Assembly (NCBI GenBank): GCA_009781955.1
Contig: WQUT01000016.1
Span: 1 to 15,296 of the forward strand
Direction of reading: 5' to 3'
Source: Pseudomonadota bacterium
Lineage (GTDB): Bacteria; Pseudomonadota; Alphaproteobacteria; Rs-D84
DNA length: 15,296 nucleotides
Shown here: positions 5,893-12,829 of the stretch, piece after piece
Position numbering within the stretch: position 1 is the stretch's first letter
Layout of the letters: every line of letters begins with the position of its first letter
Notes under the pieces: model-generated
Databases searched by the model: none
Told to the model about the DNA's origin: nothing
The model's input: only the letters and a program-made list of their open reading frames with translations
Program-made: the position numbers and the translations under genes

Positions 5893-7989
5893 ATGCCACG
5901 CAGAAGAAGAAGATTTTATGTTTACCTGTTCAGGATAATCGTCCTGCTGCTGGCGGGCGCGGCCATATCTGTATACATAGCGTTGTCCCGGGTTAACCTG
6001 GAAACAATGCGCGGGGACATAATTTCCGTATTGTCGGATGCGACCGGGTTGCCGATAGAGATAAGCGGGACCATTTCTTGGAATTTTTCCATGCAGCCGC
6101 GCGTGGTGCTGAATGACGTTCGCATTGCGAATGCGGACTGGGCTAAAAACAAGGACGGGATAAAGATAGACAGAATTTACGCGCGGCTGGATTTGTTTTC
6201 GCTGTTCAGCGACAGGCCCACGATAAGGGCCCTGCGCATCAGCGGGCTGACCGCGAATCTGGAACAGAACGAGAAAGGCGATTATTCGCTGATCAGCAAT
6301 CCGTCCGCCGCCGACAAGGATGGCGAGGTTGCCAGATACCCGTTGGATTTCGGGGCTTATGGCCTGCAATCGCTGATGTTCACGGGCATCAATATTAATA
6401 TCACAACGCCGGGCATGCAGCTGAAATGGGCGGTGGACAGGTTCTCGCTGGACTATAAAAATCTTGACGGCGCGCTGCAATACAGCGGGTATATCGCCAA
6501 GGATAAGCTGGTATTTCCATTCATAATAACGATGTCCGAGCTGGATAAAACGCGCAAGGTTTACCCGATGCACATCGCGTTTGCAAATGACGGAACGCCA
6601 ATCACCGCGGACGTCGCGCTGGAGCAAACCAGCCTGATCCCGATAGATTTTGTTGTAAAGGGAAAGATAAGCGACCCCCGGGTCTTGGCCGGTTATTTTG
6701 ATATAGGCATGCCGCGGCTGCCGCCCGTCGCCATTAATATCGCGGGCGGATTCGGCCGCGGCAAGGTGACTTTGCGAAAGTCCGGCATTACGCTTGGGGG
6801 CAACGAGCTGACGGTGTCCGGCGGCTTTGACTGGTCGGTGGCGAATCAGCGCGGCGGCCGCCCGCGCGTGTCTGTTAACTTAAAATCTTCCAAGAATTTT
6901 GTCTTGGGCGAGGCGATTCCGGATTTATACGCCCCCGGTCCCAAATGGGTCCGGCCAAACCGCCCCCTGAACGTGTTCAAAGACACGCCGCTATACAGCG
7001 GGATGCTGCGGGAATACGACATTGACTTTTCCCTGGACTTTGCCAGTCTGAACGTGTATCGCGATTTGACCGTTAAAAACCTCCGCGCCAGCGGCAGCGT
7101 CCAAGACGGTTTTGCGGACATTTCGCTGAATGCCGATTTTTCAGGCGGCAGCATAGCGGCGCGGGTCCGGGCCGAGGATATGGACGGAATGCTGGATGCC
7201 GAGGCCGCCGGCACGGGCCGCGGCGTTTCTGTCGGGAATATTTTGGAAAGCGTGGGGGAAAAAAATATACTGGCAGAGCTGCCTGTTAATTTTGACTTTT
7301 ACCTTCGCGGCAATGGAGAGAATTTGTCGGAGCTGGTCGCGAATACCTGGGGTCCCGTTCAGATTTATTCGGTCGGTTCGGGATACGCGTATTCGGAACT
7401 GGTGGCTTATTTATACGGCCAGGACTTTCTGACGTCGCTGCGCAACAGCATAACCGACATGTTCAGGTCCGCGAAAAAATCCGATCAGATGCCGATCAAC
7501 TGCGCGGCGATTAATTTGAAGGTGCGCGGCGGCCGCGCGGATACCGAACGCGGCGTTGCGATCGGAACAAACGCGATTAATATCAGGGCCAAGGGATTCG
7601 TTGATTTCGGCAAAGAAAAACTTTCCGCCGCATTGGTGACGGTTCCGGTAAAGGGCATAAAGCTGTCCATCAGCGGGAACGTTGTTAATTCGCTGGAAAT
7701 CAGCGGCAATCTGGCGGAGCCCGACATAAAGATCAACGGCGGCGCCATCGCGGCCAAGGCGCTGACCGCGACGGGCATAGGATTGCTGCTGGCGCCGTTT
7801 ACCGGCGGCCTCGGCCTGGTCGCGGGCGCGGGCATCGGATTTTTGGCCAGCGATTTGTTGGAAAACTGGCTGTCCGATCCTATGCCGTGCCAGACCGCGC
7901 GCAACAGCGGCGCGCCCGCAATGAACGGCGATCCGGAGTGGCTGAACCTGCCGGCAAGCGATTTGGTCTGGGAAATGATTAACAATTAG
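5893..7989 (+). CDS. AsmA-family envelope protein
   Basis: A 698-residue protein with a basic N terminus (MPRRRRRF) and one transmembrane helix (~10-30), the rest predicted outside the cytoplasm. The early region matches the AsmA pattern: VNLETMRGDIISVLSDATGL, then PRVVLNDVRIAN and LDLFSLFSDRPTIRALRISG, then LEQNEKGDYS. AsmA-like proteins span or bridge the periplasm and are linked to outer-membrane assembly and lipid transport; the exact cargo here is unknown. The C-terminal part has the usual late AsmA repeats (VVNSLEISGNLAEPDIKING) and a Gly/Ala-rich hydrophobic stretch (IGLLLAPFTGG...). Start: no Shine-Dalgarno is visible, because the inverted array at 5808-5889 ends 3 nt before the ATG. 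The next gene, cdaA, follows after another array. Confidence 0.85.
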   Translation: MPRRRRRFYVYLFRIIVLLLAGAAISVYIALSRVNLETMRGDIISVLSDATGLPIEISGTISWNFSMQPRVVLNDVRIANADWAKNKDGIKIDRIYARLDLFSLFSDRPTIRALRISGLTANLEQNEKGDYSLISNPSAADKDGEVARYPLDFGAYGLQSLMFTGININITTPGMQLKWAVDRFSLDYKNLDGALQYSGYIAKDKLVFPFIITMSELDKTRKVYPMHIAFANDGTPITADVALEQTSLIPIDFVVKGKISDPRVLAGYFDIGMPRLPPVAINIAGGFGRGKVTLRKSGITLGGNELTVSGGFDWSVANQRGGRPRVSVNLKSSKNFVLGEAIPDLYAPGPKWVRPNRPLNVFKDTPLYSGMLREYDIDFSLDFASLNVYRDLTVKNLRASGSVQDGFADISLNADFSGGSIAARVRAEDMDGMLDAEAAGTGRGVSVGNILESVGEKNILAELPVNFDFYLRGNGENLSELVANTWGPVQIYSVGSGYAYSELVAYLYGQDFLTSLRNSITDMFRSAKKSDQMPINCAAINLKVRGGRADTERGVAIGTNAINIRAKGFVDFGKEKLSAALVTVPVKGIKLSISGNVVNSLEISGNLAEPDIKINGGAIAAKALTATGIGLLLAPFTGGLGLVAGAGIGFLASDLLENWLSDPMPCQTARNSGAPAMNGDPEWLNLPASDLVWEMINN

Positions 7990-8114
7990 TGGTCGTTAGT
8001 CGTTGGTCGTTGGTCGTTAGTCGTTGGTCGTTGGTCAGTGGTCGTTGGTCAGTGGTCGTTGGTCAGCGAACCATTTCTTTTTACCAATTACCAACGACCA
8101 ACGACCAACGACTA
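7990..8114. repeat. Inverted phased-heptamer array upstream of cdaA
   Basis: The left arm (7990-8068) is about eleven heptamers of GGTCGTT with variants AGTCGTT and GGTCAGT, in strict 7-nt phase. The loop is 8069-8081. The right arm (8082-8114) reads TACCAAT, TACCAAC, GACCAAC, GACCAAC, GACTAAA. It starts immediately after the stop codon of the AsmA-family gene. Confidence 0.95.
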
Positions 8115-8132
8115 AAAAACCAAAGGTTTTTT
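8114..8132 (+). promoter_or_regulatory. Hairpin enclosing the cdaA ribosome binding site
   Basis: A perfect 8-bp stem AAAAAACC/GGTTTTTT with an AAA loop ends 1 nt before the cdaA ATG. The AAAGG Shine-Dalgarno (8122-8126) is in its loop and 3' arm. It has the form of an intrinsic terminator with a six-T tail and could also mask the ribosome binding site. It directly follows the heptamer array. Confidence 0.65.
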
Positions 8133-8133
8133 C

Positions 8134-8928
8134 ATGTTTCAGTATTTTGATTCTGTTCATACTTGGATTGAGGTTGCGGAAATTTTGGTGATTTTCGCCA
8201 TCGCCTGGCTGTTCTATCGGCGGTTCATTCGCGGCACCGGGTCGGAAAAACTGGTCCGGGGGCTTATCGGCCTGGGCATAATGTGGGTGGCCAGCTTAGT
8301 CTTGATGTGGCTGGGACTGGACATCCTGGGGACATTCGTGCGCTGGATCGCGATGTTCCTGTCGGTCGGGCTGGTCGTTATTTTCCAGCCGGAATTGCGA
8401 AAGTTCCTGGGCCTGATGGGCCAGGTGACATTCCTGCGCGCCATGCTGGTGCCCAGCGCGTTCCGCCAGGCATCGGATGCCGACGCGGCCGCGCGCGCGG
8501 CGGACGAGGTCTTTCGCGCGGCCGAATACATGTCGCAAAAACGCACCGGCGCGCTGATTGTTTTCCGGGACAATCTGGACGGGACCATAGAGAAAGTCGG
8601 AACAAAGATTGACGCGGAAATATCATCAGAGCTGCTGCTGACAATATTTTTCAACAAAACGCCGCTGCACGACGGCGCGGTGATAATAGGCGGCAACAGG
8701 GTCTTGTATGCGGGCGCGATACTGCCGCTGACCGCCAACAGCAATTTGGAATGGAAATACGGCACGCGGCACCGCGCGGCGATCGGAATGTCGGAAGAAT
8801 CGGACTCTTACGTCCTGGTGGTGTCCGAAGAAACCGGCGATATTTCCATCGCCCACAACGGCCAGATTAAAAAATACGACGATATGAAGAAGTTGCGCGC
8901 GGCGATAGAAAAGATATTAATAAGATAA
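8134..8928 (+). CDS. cdaA: Diadenylate cyclase, CdaA type (c-di-AMP synthase)
   Basis: Makes cyclic di-AMP from two ATP. The 264 residues match the CdaA layout: three transmembrane helices (~14-28, 42-60, 66-84), a linker (FQPELRKFLG), then a cytosolic DAC domain. Both signature motifs are intact: DGA (D180-A182 in PLHDGAVIIGG) and RHR (R212-R214 in GTRHRAAIG). In Firmicutes CdaA is paired with the regulator CdaR and GlmM; neither is next to it here, and the upstream neighbour is an AsmA-family gene. No c-di-AMP phosphodiesterase or receptor is in the window. CdaA is common in Firmicutes and other phyla but rare in Alphaproteobacteria, so transfer is possible, although base composition looks like that of its neighbours. 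Confidence 0.95.
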   Translation: MFQYFDSVHTWIEVAEILVIFAIAWLFYRRFIRGTGSEKLVRGLIGLGIMWVASLVLMWLGLDILGTFVRWIAMFLSVGLVVIFQPELRKFLGLMGQVTFLRAMLVPSAFRQASDADAAARAADEVFRAAEYMSQKRTGALIVFRDNLDGTIEKVGTKIDAEISSELLLTIFFNKTPLHDGAVIIGGNRVLYAGAILPLTANSNLEWKYGTRHRAAIGMSEESDSYVLVVSEETGDISIAHNGQIKKYDDMKKLRAAIEKILIR

Positions 8929-8930
8929 TA

Positions 8931-8964
8931 TCGTGCTGGTGGTTCGTGCTGGTGGTTCGTGAAT
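8931..8964. repeat. 13-nt tandem repeat after cdaA
   Basis: About 2.3 units of CGTGCTGGTGGTT between the convergent cdaA and beta-barrel genes. It is the inverse of the repeat in the prepilin leader at 4121-4165. Confidence 0.85.
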
Positions 8965-8988
8965 GTTGATGAAATACGAGCCACGAAA

Positions 8989-9816
8989 CTAAAAATAAAT
9001 CCCCATGTTCATTCCCATTTCAAGCGATGTGTTGGACGGTTCGTGAATCGTGCCGCAGACGTTTTGGGCCAGGCAGAACTTATCCGGCCTGGTCGCGGCC
9101 AGGTTTGTCGTGACCAGATACGGTTCAAACCAGAAATACTTGTCTTGGTAATTTACCGATGCGCCGAATCTAAATCCGTTAGGCTGCCTCTGGCGGATGG
9201 CCGGCATGTCCGCATATACTCCGCCGGTATCGGATAGGTTCGCCTCGTGCCATGACGCGATGACCGGCTTTGCCTTTAACATTAATTCAACCTGGCGCCG
9301 GTCGCCGATTTTCTTATTGACGCCCATGCCGATAACCCCGAACCAGGAATCGCGCGTTCGTCCGTAAAACATCCGGTTTACCGTGTATGCCTGGTCATCT
9401 ATATGCTCGTATTGAATTCCGCCGAAAAGCTTCAGGCGTATATCCGCGGGAAAAGACCAGACATAGTGTCCGAATGCAAGTTCCGTTTCGCTTTGCGTCT
9501 TGGGCAGGTCAGACATGGCCAGCCGCGTCCTGACCCCGGCCAGATTTTGGGAATATCCTTGGTAACTATACGTTCCGCTTTGATATTTTCCGGCCATATA
9601 TCCATAGAATGCCATTGTCTCGGCCTGGTCAAATACGACCCTGGCGGTAAATCCGGGAACATAGCTGTCGCGATGGGAAATATTTATGTCCGGCTCTCGG
9701 TAATTCAGCCGCGACATATTGGTCCCCAAATAGAACCCCAACGCGCCGCCATGCGCCGCCCGCGCGGGCAAAGCAAAGGCGACACAATACAAAATTGTCA
9801 ACAATTTATGTTTCAT
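8989..9816 (-). CDS. Outer-membrane beta-barrel protein
   Basis: A 275-residue exported protein from ATG 9816. The signal peptide is MKHKLLTILYCVAFALPARA, with cleavage after ARA or shortly beyond. The mature part alternates short amphipathic strands rich in Tyr, Phe and Gly (FYLGTNMSRLNY, YGYMAGKYQSGTYSY, WFGVIGMGVNKKIG, FRFGASVNYQDKYFWF) and ends in an aromatic residue (MGMNMGIYF), as outer-membrane barrels do for BAM recognition. The length suggests 10-12 strands. Specific function is not recognised; an autotransporter-type or OmpW/OmpA-like barrel cannot be told apart here. Two upstream Met codons (9825, 9822) overlap the predicted -10 box, so the later ATG is preferred. It is convergent with cdaA. 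Confidence 0.8.
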   Translation of the reverse strand: MKHKLLTILYCVAFALPARAAHGGALGFYLGTNMSRLNYREPDINISHRDSYVPGFTARVVFDQAETMAFYGYMAGKYQSGTYSYQGYSQNLAGVRTRLAMSDLPKTQSETELAFGHYVWSFPADIRLKLFGGIQYEHIDDQAYTVNRMFYGRTRDSWFGVIGMGVNKKIGDRRQVELMLKAKPVIASWHEANLSDTGGVYADMPAIRQRQPNGFRFGASVNYQDKYFWFEPYLVTTNLAATRPDKFCLAQNVCGTIHEPSNTSLEMGMNMGIYF

Positions 9817-9823
9817 GGACATC

Positions 9824-9851
9824 ATATTACACTATTAAAGGTGTTTGTCAA
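9824..9851 (-). promoter_or_regulatory. Sigma70-type promoter of the beta-barrel gene
   Basis: On the minus strand, a perfect TTGACA (9846-9851), a 16-nt spacer and TAATAT (9824-9829). The expected transcription start (~9817) is at or one base before ATG 9816, implying a leaderless or nearly leaderless mRNA. Confidence 0.65.
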
Positions 9852-9910
9852 GTATTATTAAAGAGGGATTATTTGCGATGCTACCCACATCTGCCGCGAC
9901 ACTATTGAAT

Positions 9911-10062
9911 TGCAGGGGCAAAGAACCACCCGACGAAATCCACTATTTCGTCGGGTCCCGACAATAATAAAGTCGCGTTTATAGGGGCGGGGTTTGCCAG
10001 CCTTGGGCGCAACCCACCCAACGACGCGCTTTGCTTGTCATCGGGGCCCGGGGAATGCGCCC
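9911..10062. repeat. Degenerate nested palindromes in the 356-bp intergenic gap
   Basis: Two copies of the inner module are visible: 9926-9960 (CCACCC...TCGGGTCCCG with inverted GACGAAAT/ATTTCGTC) and 10013-10053 (CCCACCC...GGGGCCCGG). The first is preceded by TGCAGGGGCAAAGAA, a decayed outer arm. The second is enclosed by GGGCGCA (10005-10011) and TGCGCCC (10056-10062). No gene is seen between 9852 and 10106. Confidence 0.75.
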
Positions 10063-10106
10063 TTGCATCCCTGCTGGCCAGCCTGGGATATAAATTCCAA
10101 AATTTA

Positions 10107-10135
10107 TTGGGTTTTTGCGAAAAATCTGTTATAAT
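10107..10135 (+). promoter_or_regulatory. Promoter of the 183-residue hypothetical gene
   Basis: TTGGGT (10107-10112), a 17-nt spacer and a perfect TATAAT (10130-10135). The ATG is at 10174, with AAGAGG (10161-10166) as ribosome binding site. Confidence 0.65.
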
Positions 10136-10173
10136 TTTTAAGGTCAACAATAAAAGAAGCAAGAGGCGTTCTC

Positions 10174-10725
10174 ATGGCAGTTAACTGGTTTGATTACGGT
10201 CGTGAAATGGGAAAAGCGACAAACGAAAAATCGCGGTGGGAGATAATTAAACAATACGCGCCCGAGATGGATAATGGTTCTTACACAACCAAGTTGCTAC
10301 GCGACATAGTCAGGAATGCGCCGTCCGAGAAAGAGGCGATGAAATACATTAATGAATATGCCGCCAAATTTCCGGAAGATACGCGCGGTCTGATGAATCT
10401 TTTGGTAGAATTAGAGGCGGACCTGGGCGGAACGTCAAGGCCAAAATTCGGCCAAGTTTACGCGGACGTTCAAGATAACGCGGATAAAAGGACGATTATC
10501 GCGCGGCGGGTCAGGGACAGGCTGATAGACATTATGCCGGAAAGCGCCCATTACAAAGAGGGCGGGGAAAAGGAATCACGATACACACTGGCTAATTCCA
10601 AACTGAAAAAAATGGCAAAAATGTCCCCGGTGGTTTACACCGACCCCAAGAAAAAGGCGAAATTTGATGAACAAAAGCTGCTGAGTGAAAAACTGTATAG
10701 AGATTGGGTTTACGGCGATAAATAG
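10174..10725 (+). CDS. Hypothetical cytoplasmic protein, charged and helical
   Basis: A 183-residue protein I do not recognise. It has no signal peptide or membrane segment. It is rich in Lys, Glu, Asp and Arg and looks alpha-helical, e.g. KLLRDIVRNAPSEKEAMKYI and IARRVRDRLIDIMPES. The C-terminal third is strongly basic (KLKKMAKMSPVVYTDPKKKAKF). It has its own promoter and a ribosome binding site, and codon use like the neighbours, so it is very likely a real gene. It is monocistronic: repeats lie on both sides, and a 319-bp inverted-repeat structure begins 3 nt after its stop. It does not resemble the DGR accessory protein Avd. Confidence 0.75.
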   Translation: MAVNWFDYGREMGKATNEKSRWEIIKQYAPEMDNGSYTTKLLRDIVRNAPSEKEAMKYINEYAAKFPEDTRGLMNLLVELEADLGGTSRPKFGQVYADVQDNADKRTIIARRVRDRLIDIMPESAHYKEGGEKESRYTLANSKLKKMAKMSPVVYTDPKKKAKFDEQKLLSEKLYRDWVYGDK

Positions 10726-10727
10726 TC

Positions 10728-11046
10728 GCGCCGGCCCGCCTACGCTTTGCTACGGCGAGACATCTTGCTGATTTACGGATTTAAGATTTACGGATTTAAG
10801 ATTTGCGACTACCCCGGAAATCCACGCAATCAGAGATTGCGGGATTTCCGACCCTTCTGAGAAGGGTATTTTCGCACTCATTTGATTAAAGCCATTGAGC
10901 GCTAGTTCCCCTTCTCAGAAGGGGAGGAAAGCTTGGCAGCTATGCTGCCTTAGCTTTCCGGGGTAGTCCAATCTTAAATCCGTAAATCTTAAATCCGTAA
11001 ATCAGAAAGATGTCGCGCCGTAGCGTCAGCGTAGGCGGGCCGGCGC
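10728..11046. repeat. 319-bp imperfect inverted repeat around a structured element
   Basis: Left arm 10728-10806 and right arm 10969-11046 are nearly perfect reverse complements. Outer parts are GCGCCGGCCCGCCTACGC-type sequence; inner parts are phased GATTTAC/GATTTAA heptamers on the left and their complement on the right. The centre is the multibranched element at 10807-10968. With the array at 11107-11211 it accounts for nearly the whole gap between the hypothetical gene and dnaN. Confidence 0.9.
10807..10968 (+). repeat. Multibranched stem-loop element, copy 1
   Basis: The closing stem GACTACCCC (10807-10815)/GGGGTAGTC (10960-10968) encloses: stem A GGAAATCC/GGATTTCC with inner CGCAATC/GATTGCG (10816-10849); stem B CCCTTCTGAGAAGGG (10852-10866); a linker with GCACTCA/TGAGCGC around TTTGATTAAAG; stem C CCCCTTCTCAGAAGGGG (10908-10924); and stem D GGAAAGCT/AGCTTTCC with inner GGCAGC/GCTGCC (10926-10959). 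A second copy with compensatory changes is at 12830-13000. It could be a mobile palindromic DNA element or a structured RNA. It is not a tRNA. Confidence 0.85.
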
Positions 11047-11106
11047 TCTAATTATGCCACTATTTTCCCCTTGCCACGAATCGGCATTTTTTGTAAACTC
11101 AGCGTT

Positions 11107-11211
11107 GATTTAAGATTTATGATTTAAGATTTACGAGAACTCGTATTCTTGAATGTTGGGAATTTACAGAGAGAATGCAAATCTTAAATCATAAATCTTA
11201 AATCATAAATT
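11107..11211. repeat. Inverted phased-heptamer array upstream of dnaN
   Basis: The left arm (11107-11134) reads GATTTAA, GATTTAT, GATTTAA, GATTTAC, followed by a small hairpin CGAG-AA-CTCG. The right arm (11179-11211) is its complement. It ends just before the GGAG ribosome binding site (11215-11218) of dnaN. Confidence 0.9.
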
Positions 11212-11224
11212 TACGGAGCAAATC

Positions 11225-12343
11225 ATGGATTTTTCAGTTTTCAGACAGGTTTTGATCAAGGCCCTGGGGCATATGCAATCCATCGTGGAACGCCGCGCCA
11301 CCCTGCCTATATTAATGAATGTAAAGCTAGAGGTTGCGGATAACCTGGTCCTTTCCGCCACCAACGTTGATTTGGAATTGATAGAGCATGTCGCCGCGGA
11401 CATCACATTGGGCGGCAAGACGACGGTTCCCGTCCAGATGCTCTATGACATCGTGCGCAAGCTGCCCGAAGACGCGGAAATCCGATTCAAGAAAGAGGGC
11501 GACGTTCTGGTCGTGTCATCCGGCCGCGCGGTGTTCCGTCTGCCGACGCTGCCGGCCGAAAACTTTCCCATGATGGCGGGCGCGCATCTGACCACAAAGT
11601 TCGCCATGACCACCGACGATCTGGCGCATTTGATCAACCAGACAAAGTTCGCGATTCCGACCGACGACGTTCGCTATCACCTGGGCGGAATTTATTTGCA
11701 TATTACCGACGAAGGCAAAAACAAAATGCTGACGGCGGTCGCGACGGATTCACAGCGTCTGGCCCTGTGCAGCCTGCCGGCGCCGGACGGGTCCAAAGAA
11801 ATGCCGTCCGTCATTCTGCCGCGGCGCGTTATCGGCGAATTGTCCAAGCTGTTGGAAGACGCGACCGTGGACGACGTCACCGTGGAACTGTCGGACACCA
11901 AGGCGCGGTTTACGGTCGGCTCTGCGACTTTGACCAGCAAGCTGGTTGACGCGCAGTATCCGAATTACCGCGTTGTGATCCCAAAGGGCAACGACAAGAT
12001 ATCCGTTCTTGACCGCAAATCGTTCATATCGGCGGTTGACCTGGTGTCTGTCGCATCGGTGGACAAGACCAAATCCGTGCAGCTGACATTTTCCATGAAC
12101 AAACTGGTCGTGAACGCGTCCAGCCCGGACGCCGGCACCGCGACCCAGGAACTGGATATAGAATACAACGGCGACGATACGTTCACGATTGCGTTTAATG
12201 TGAAATTCTTGCTGGATATCGCGGGCCAGGTAGAAGGCGACAAGTTCCAGCTGGCGATGCAGGACCCCCTGTCGCCAACGGTATGGCAATCCACGGAAAA
12301 GAAGACCGACGCGTTGTTTATATTAATGCCGATGCGTATGTAA
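11225..12343 (+). CDS. dnaN: DNA polymerase III beta subunit (sliding clamp)
   Basis: Ring-shaped processivity clamp that tethers DNA polymerase III and many repair proteins to DNA. The 372 residues are full length, with three clamp domains of ~120 residues. Recognisable strings: RRATLPILMNVKLEV and SATNVDLELIEHV (domain 1), TVPVQMLYDIVRKLPEDAEI, SGRAVFRLPTLPAENFP, VATDSQRLALCSLP (domain 2), DAQYPNYRVVIP (domain 3), and the C-terminal FILMPMRM typical of the family (PMRL in E. coli). The wording is alphaproteobacterial. The ATG has GGAG 6 nt upstream. dnaA, recF and gyrB are not adjacent, so the ancestral dnaA-dnaN cluster is split. It is bounded by a heptamer array upstream and an intrinsic terminator downstream, hence probably a single-gene unit. 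Confidence 0.97.
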   Translation: MDFSVFRQVLIKALGHMQSIVERRATLPILMNVKLEVADNLVLSATNVDLELIEHVAADITLGGKTTVPVQMLYDIVRKLPEDAEIRFKKEGDVLVVSSGRAVFRLPTLPAENFPMMAGAHLTTKFAMTTDDLAHLINQTKFAIPTDDVRYHLGGIYLHITDEGKNKMLTAVATDSQRLALCSLPAPDGSKEMPSVILPRRVIGELSKLLEDATVDDVTVELSDTKARFTVGSATLTSKLVDAQYPNYRVVIPKGNDKISVLDRKSFISAVDLVSVASVDKTKSVQLTFSMNKLVVNASSPDAGTATQELDIEYNGDDTFTIAFNVKFLLDIAGQVEGDKFQLAMQDPLSPTVWQSTEKKTDALFILMPMRM

Positions 12344-12367
12344 AAACCGCCCACGGGCGGTTTTTTT
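12342..12367 (+). terminator. Rho-independent terminator of dnaN
   Basis: CCGCC/GGCGG stem with a CACG loop, extended by five A and seven T (AAAAACCGCC...GGCGGTTTTTTT), starting within the dnaN stop codon. Confidence 0.9.
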
Positions 12368-12396
12368 ACGGTCAGTGGATTTGCAGGGGGGACATT

Positions 12397-12464
12397 TGTA
12401 GGGGCAAAGAACCACCCACCGAAATCTGCGATTTCGTCGGGGCCCGGTAATTATTTGCCCCTAC
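12397..12464. repeat. Filled TAGGGGC palindrome, intergenic
   Basis: The outer ends TGTAGGGGCAAA and TTTGCCCCTAC enclose the inner module 12412-12447 (CCACCCACCGAAATC...GATTTCGTCGGGGCCCGG form). It is the clearest intergenic copy of the nested type and closely resembles the copy inside uvrC at 2642-2710. Confidence 0.9.
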
Positions 12465-12496
12465 GCAACGGGACAAATAGGGGCATGCCGCGCGGT

Positions 12497-12796
12497 TTAT
12501 GAAAAAGTAAAATACTTGTCTATTTTTTTAATGGTTGCACGGAATGGGATTTTGCCGCCGTATTTTTCGCATTGATCAATAAGGACCGCGCTGCCTGTGA
12601 ATAGTATGCACAGCTCGTCGTCCGTCTCAAACTGCAGCTGCAGGCACTTTTCCCCGTCGTTTCGCTTGCTGGGGATTATTTTATGCCCGCGGACGACTAT
12701 TTCTTTGTTCAGTATTTCTTCTATGCGCCGCTTGCGTCCGTCAAGGCCGCCGCGCACCTCGGCGAAATCTGAAAATTGATGCATGCAACAATCCAT
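12497..12796 (-). CDS. Small hypothetical protein, possibly phage-related
   Basis: A 99-residue protein without signal or membrane segment. Its C-terminal half (ELCILFTGSAVLIDQCEKYGG, IPFRATIKKIDKYFTFS) resembles, from memory, small proteins of tailed phages and prophages ending in lPF.ATI.k..kyytF, often encoded near single-strand DNA-binding proteins. No function is assigned. The start could be Met 12796 or the Met four codons later; neither has a strong ribosome binding site. It reads away from the DGR template repeat on the same minus strand, with one structured element between them. A role in the DGR is possible but unsupported by sequence. Confidence 0.65.
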   Translation of the reverse strand: MDCCMHQFSDFAEVRGGLDGRKRRIEEILNKEIVVRGHKIIPSKRNDGEKCLQLQFETDDELCILFTGSAVLIDQCEKYGGKIPFRATIKKIDKYFTFS

Positions 12797-12829
12797 TTTG
12801 TTATTGATTTGACGATAAAAGCCTTTTCT

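Noticed and set aside
7990..8114. CRISPR array
   Set aside because: The repeat unit is 7 nt and contiguous, with no spacers, and it pairs with an inverted arm; no cas genes are present.
10174..10725. DGR accessory protein Avd
   Set aside because: It is longer than Avd (~125 residues), far from the RT, and has no recognisable Avd pattern.
10807..10968. tRNA or tRNA-like gene because of the cloverleaf shape
   Set aside because: No T-arm, anticodon arm or CCA-type acceptor features; it is twice tRNA length and repeated with varying stems.
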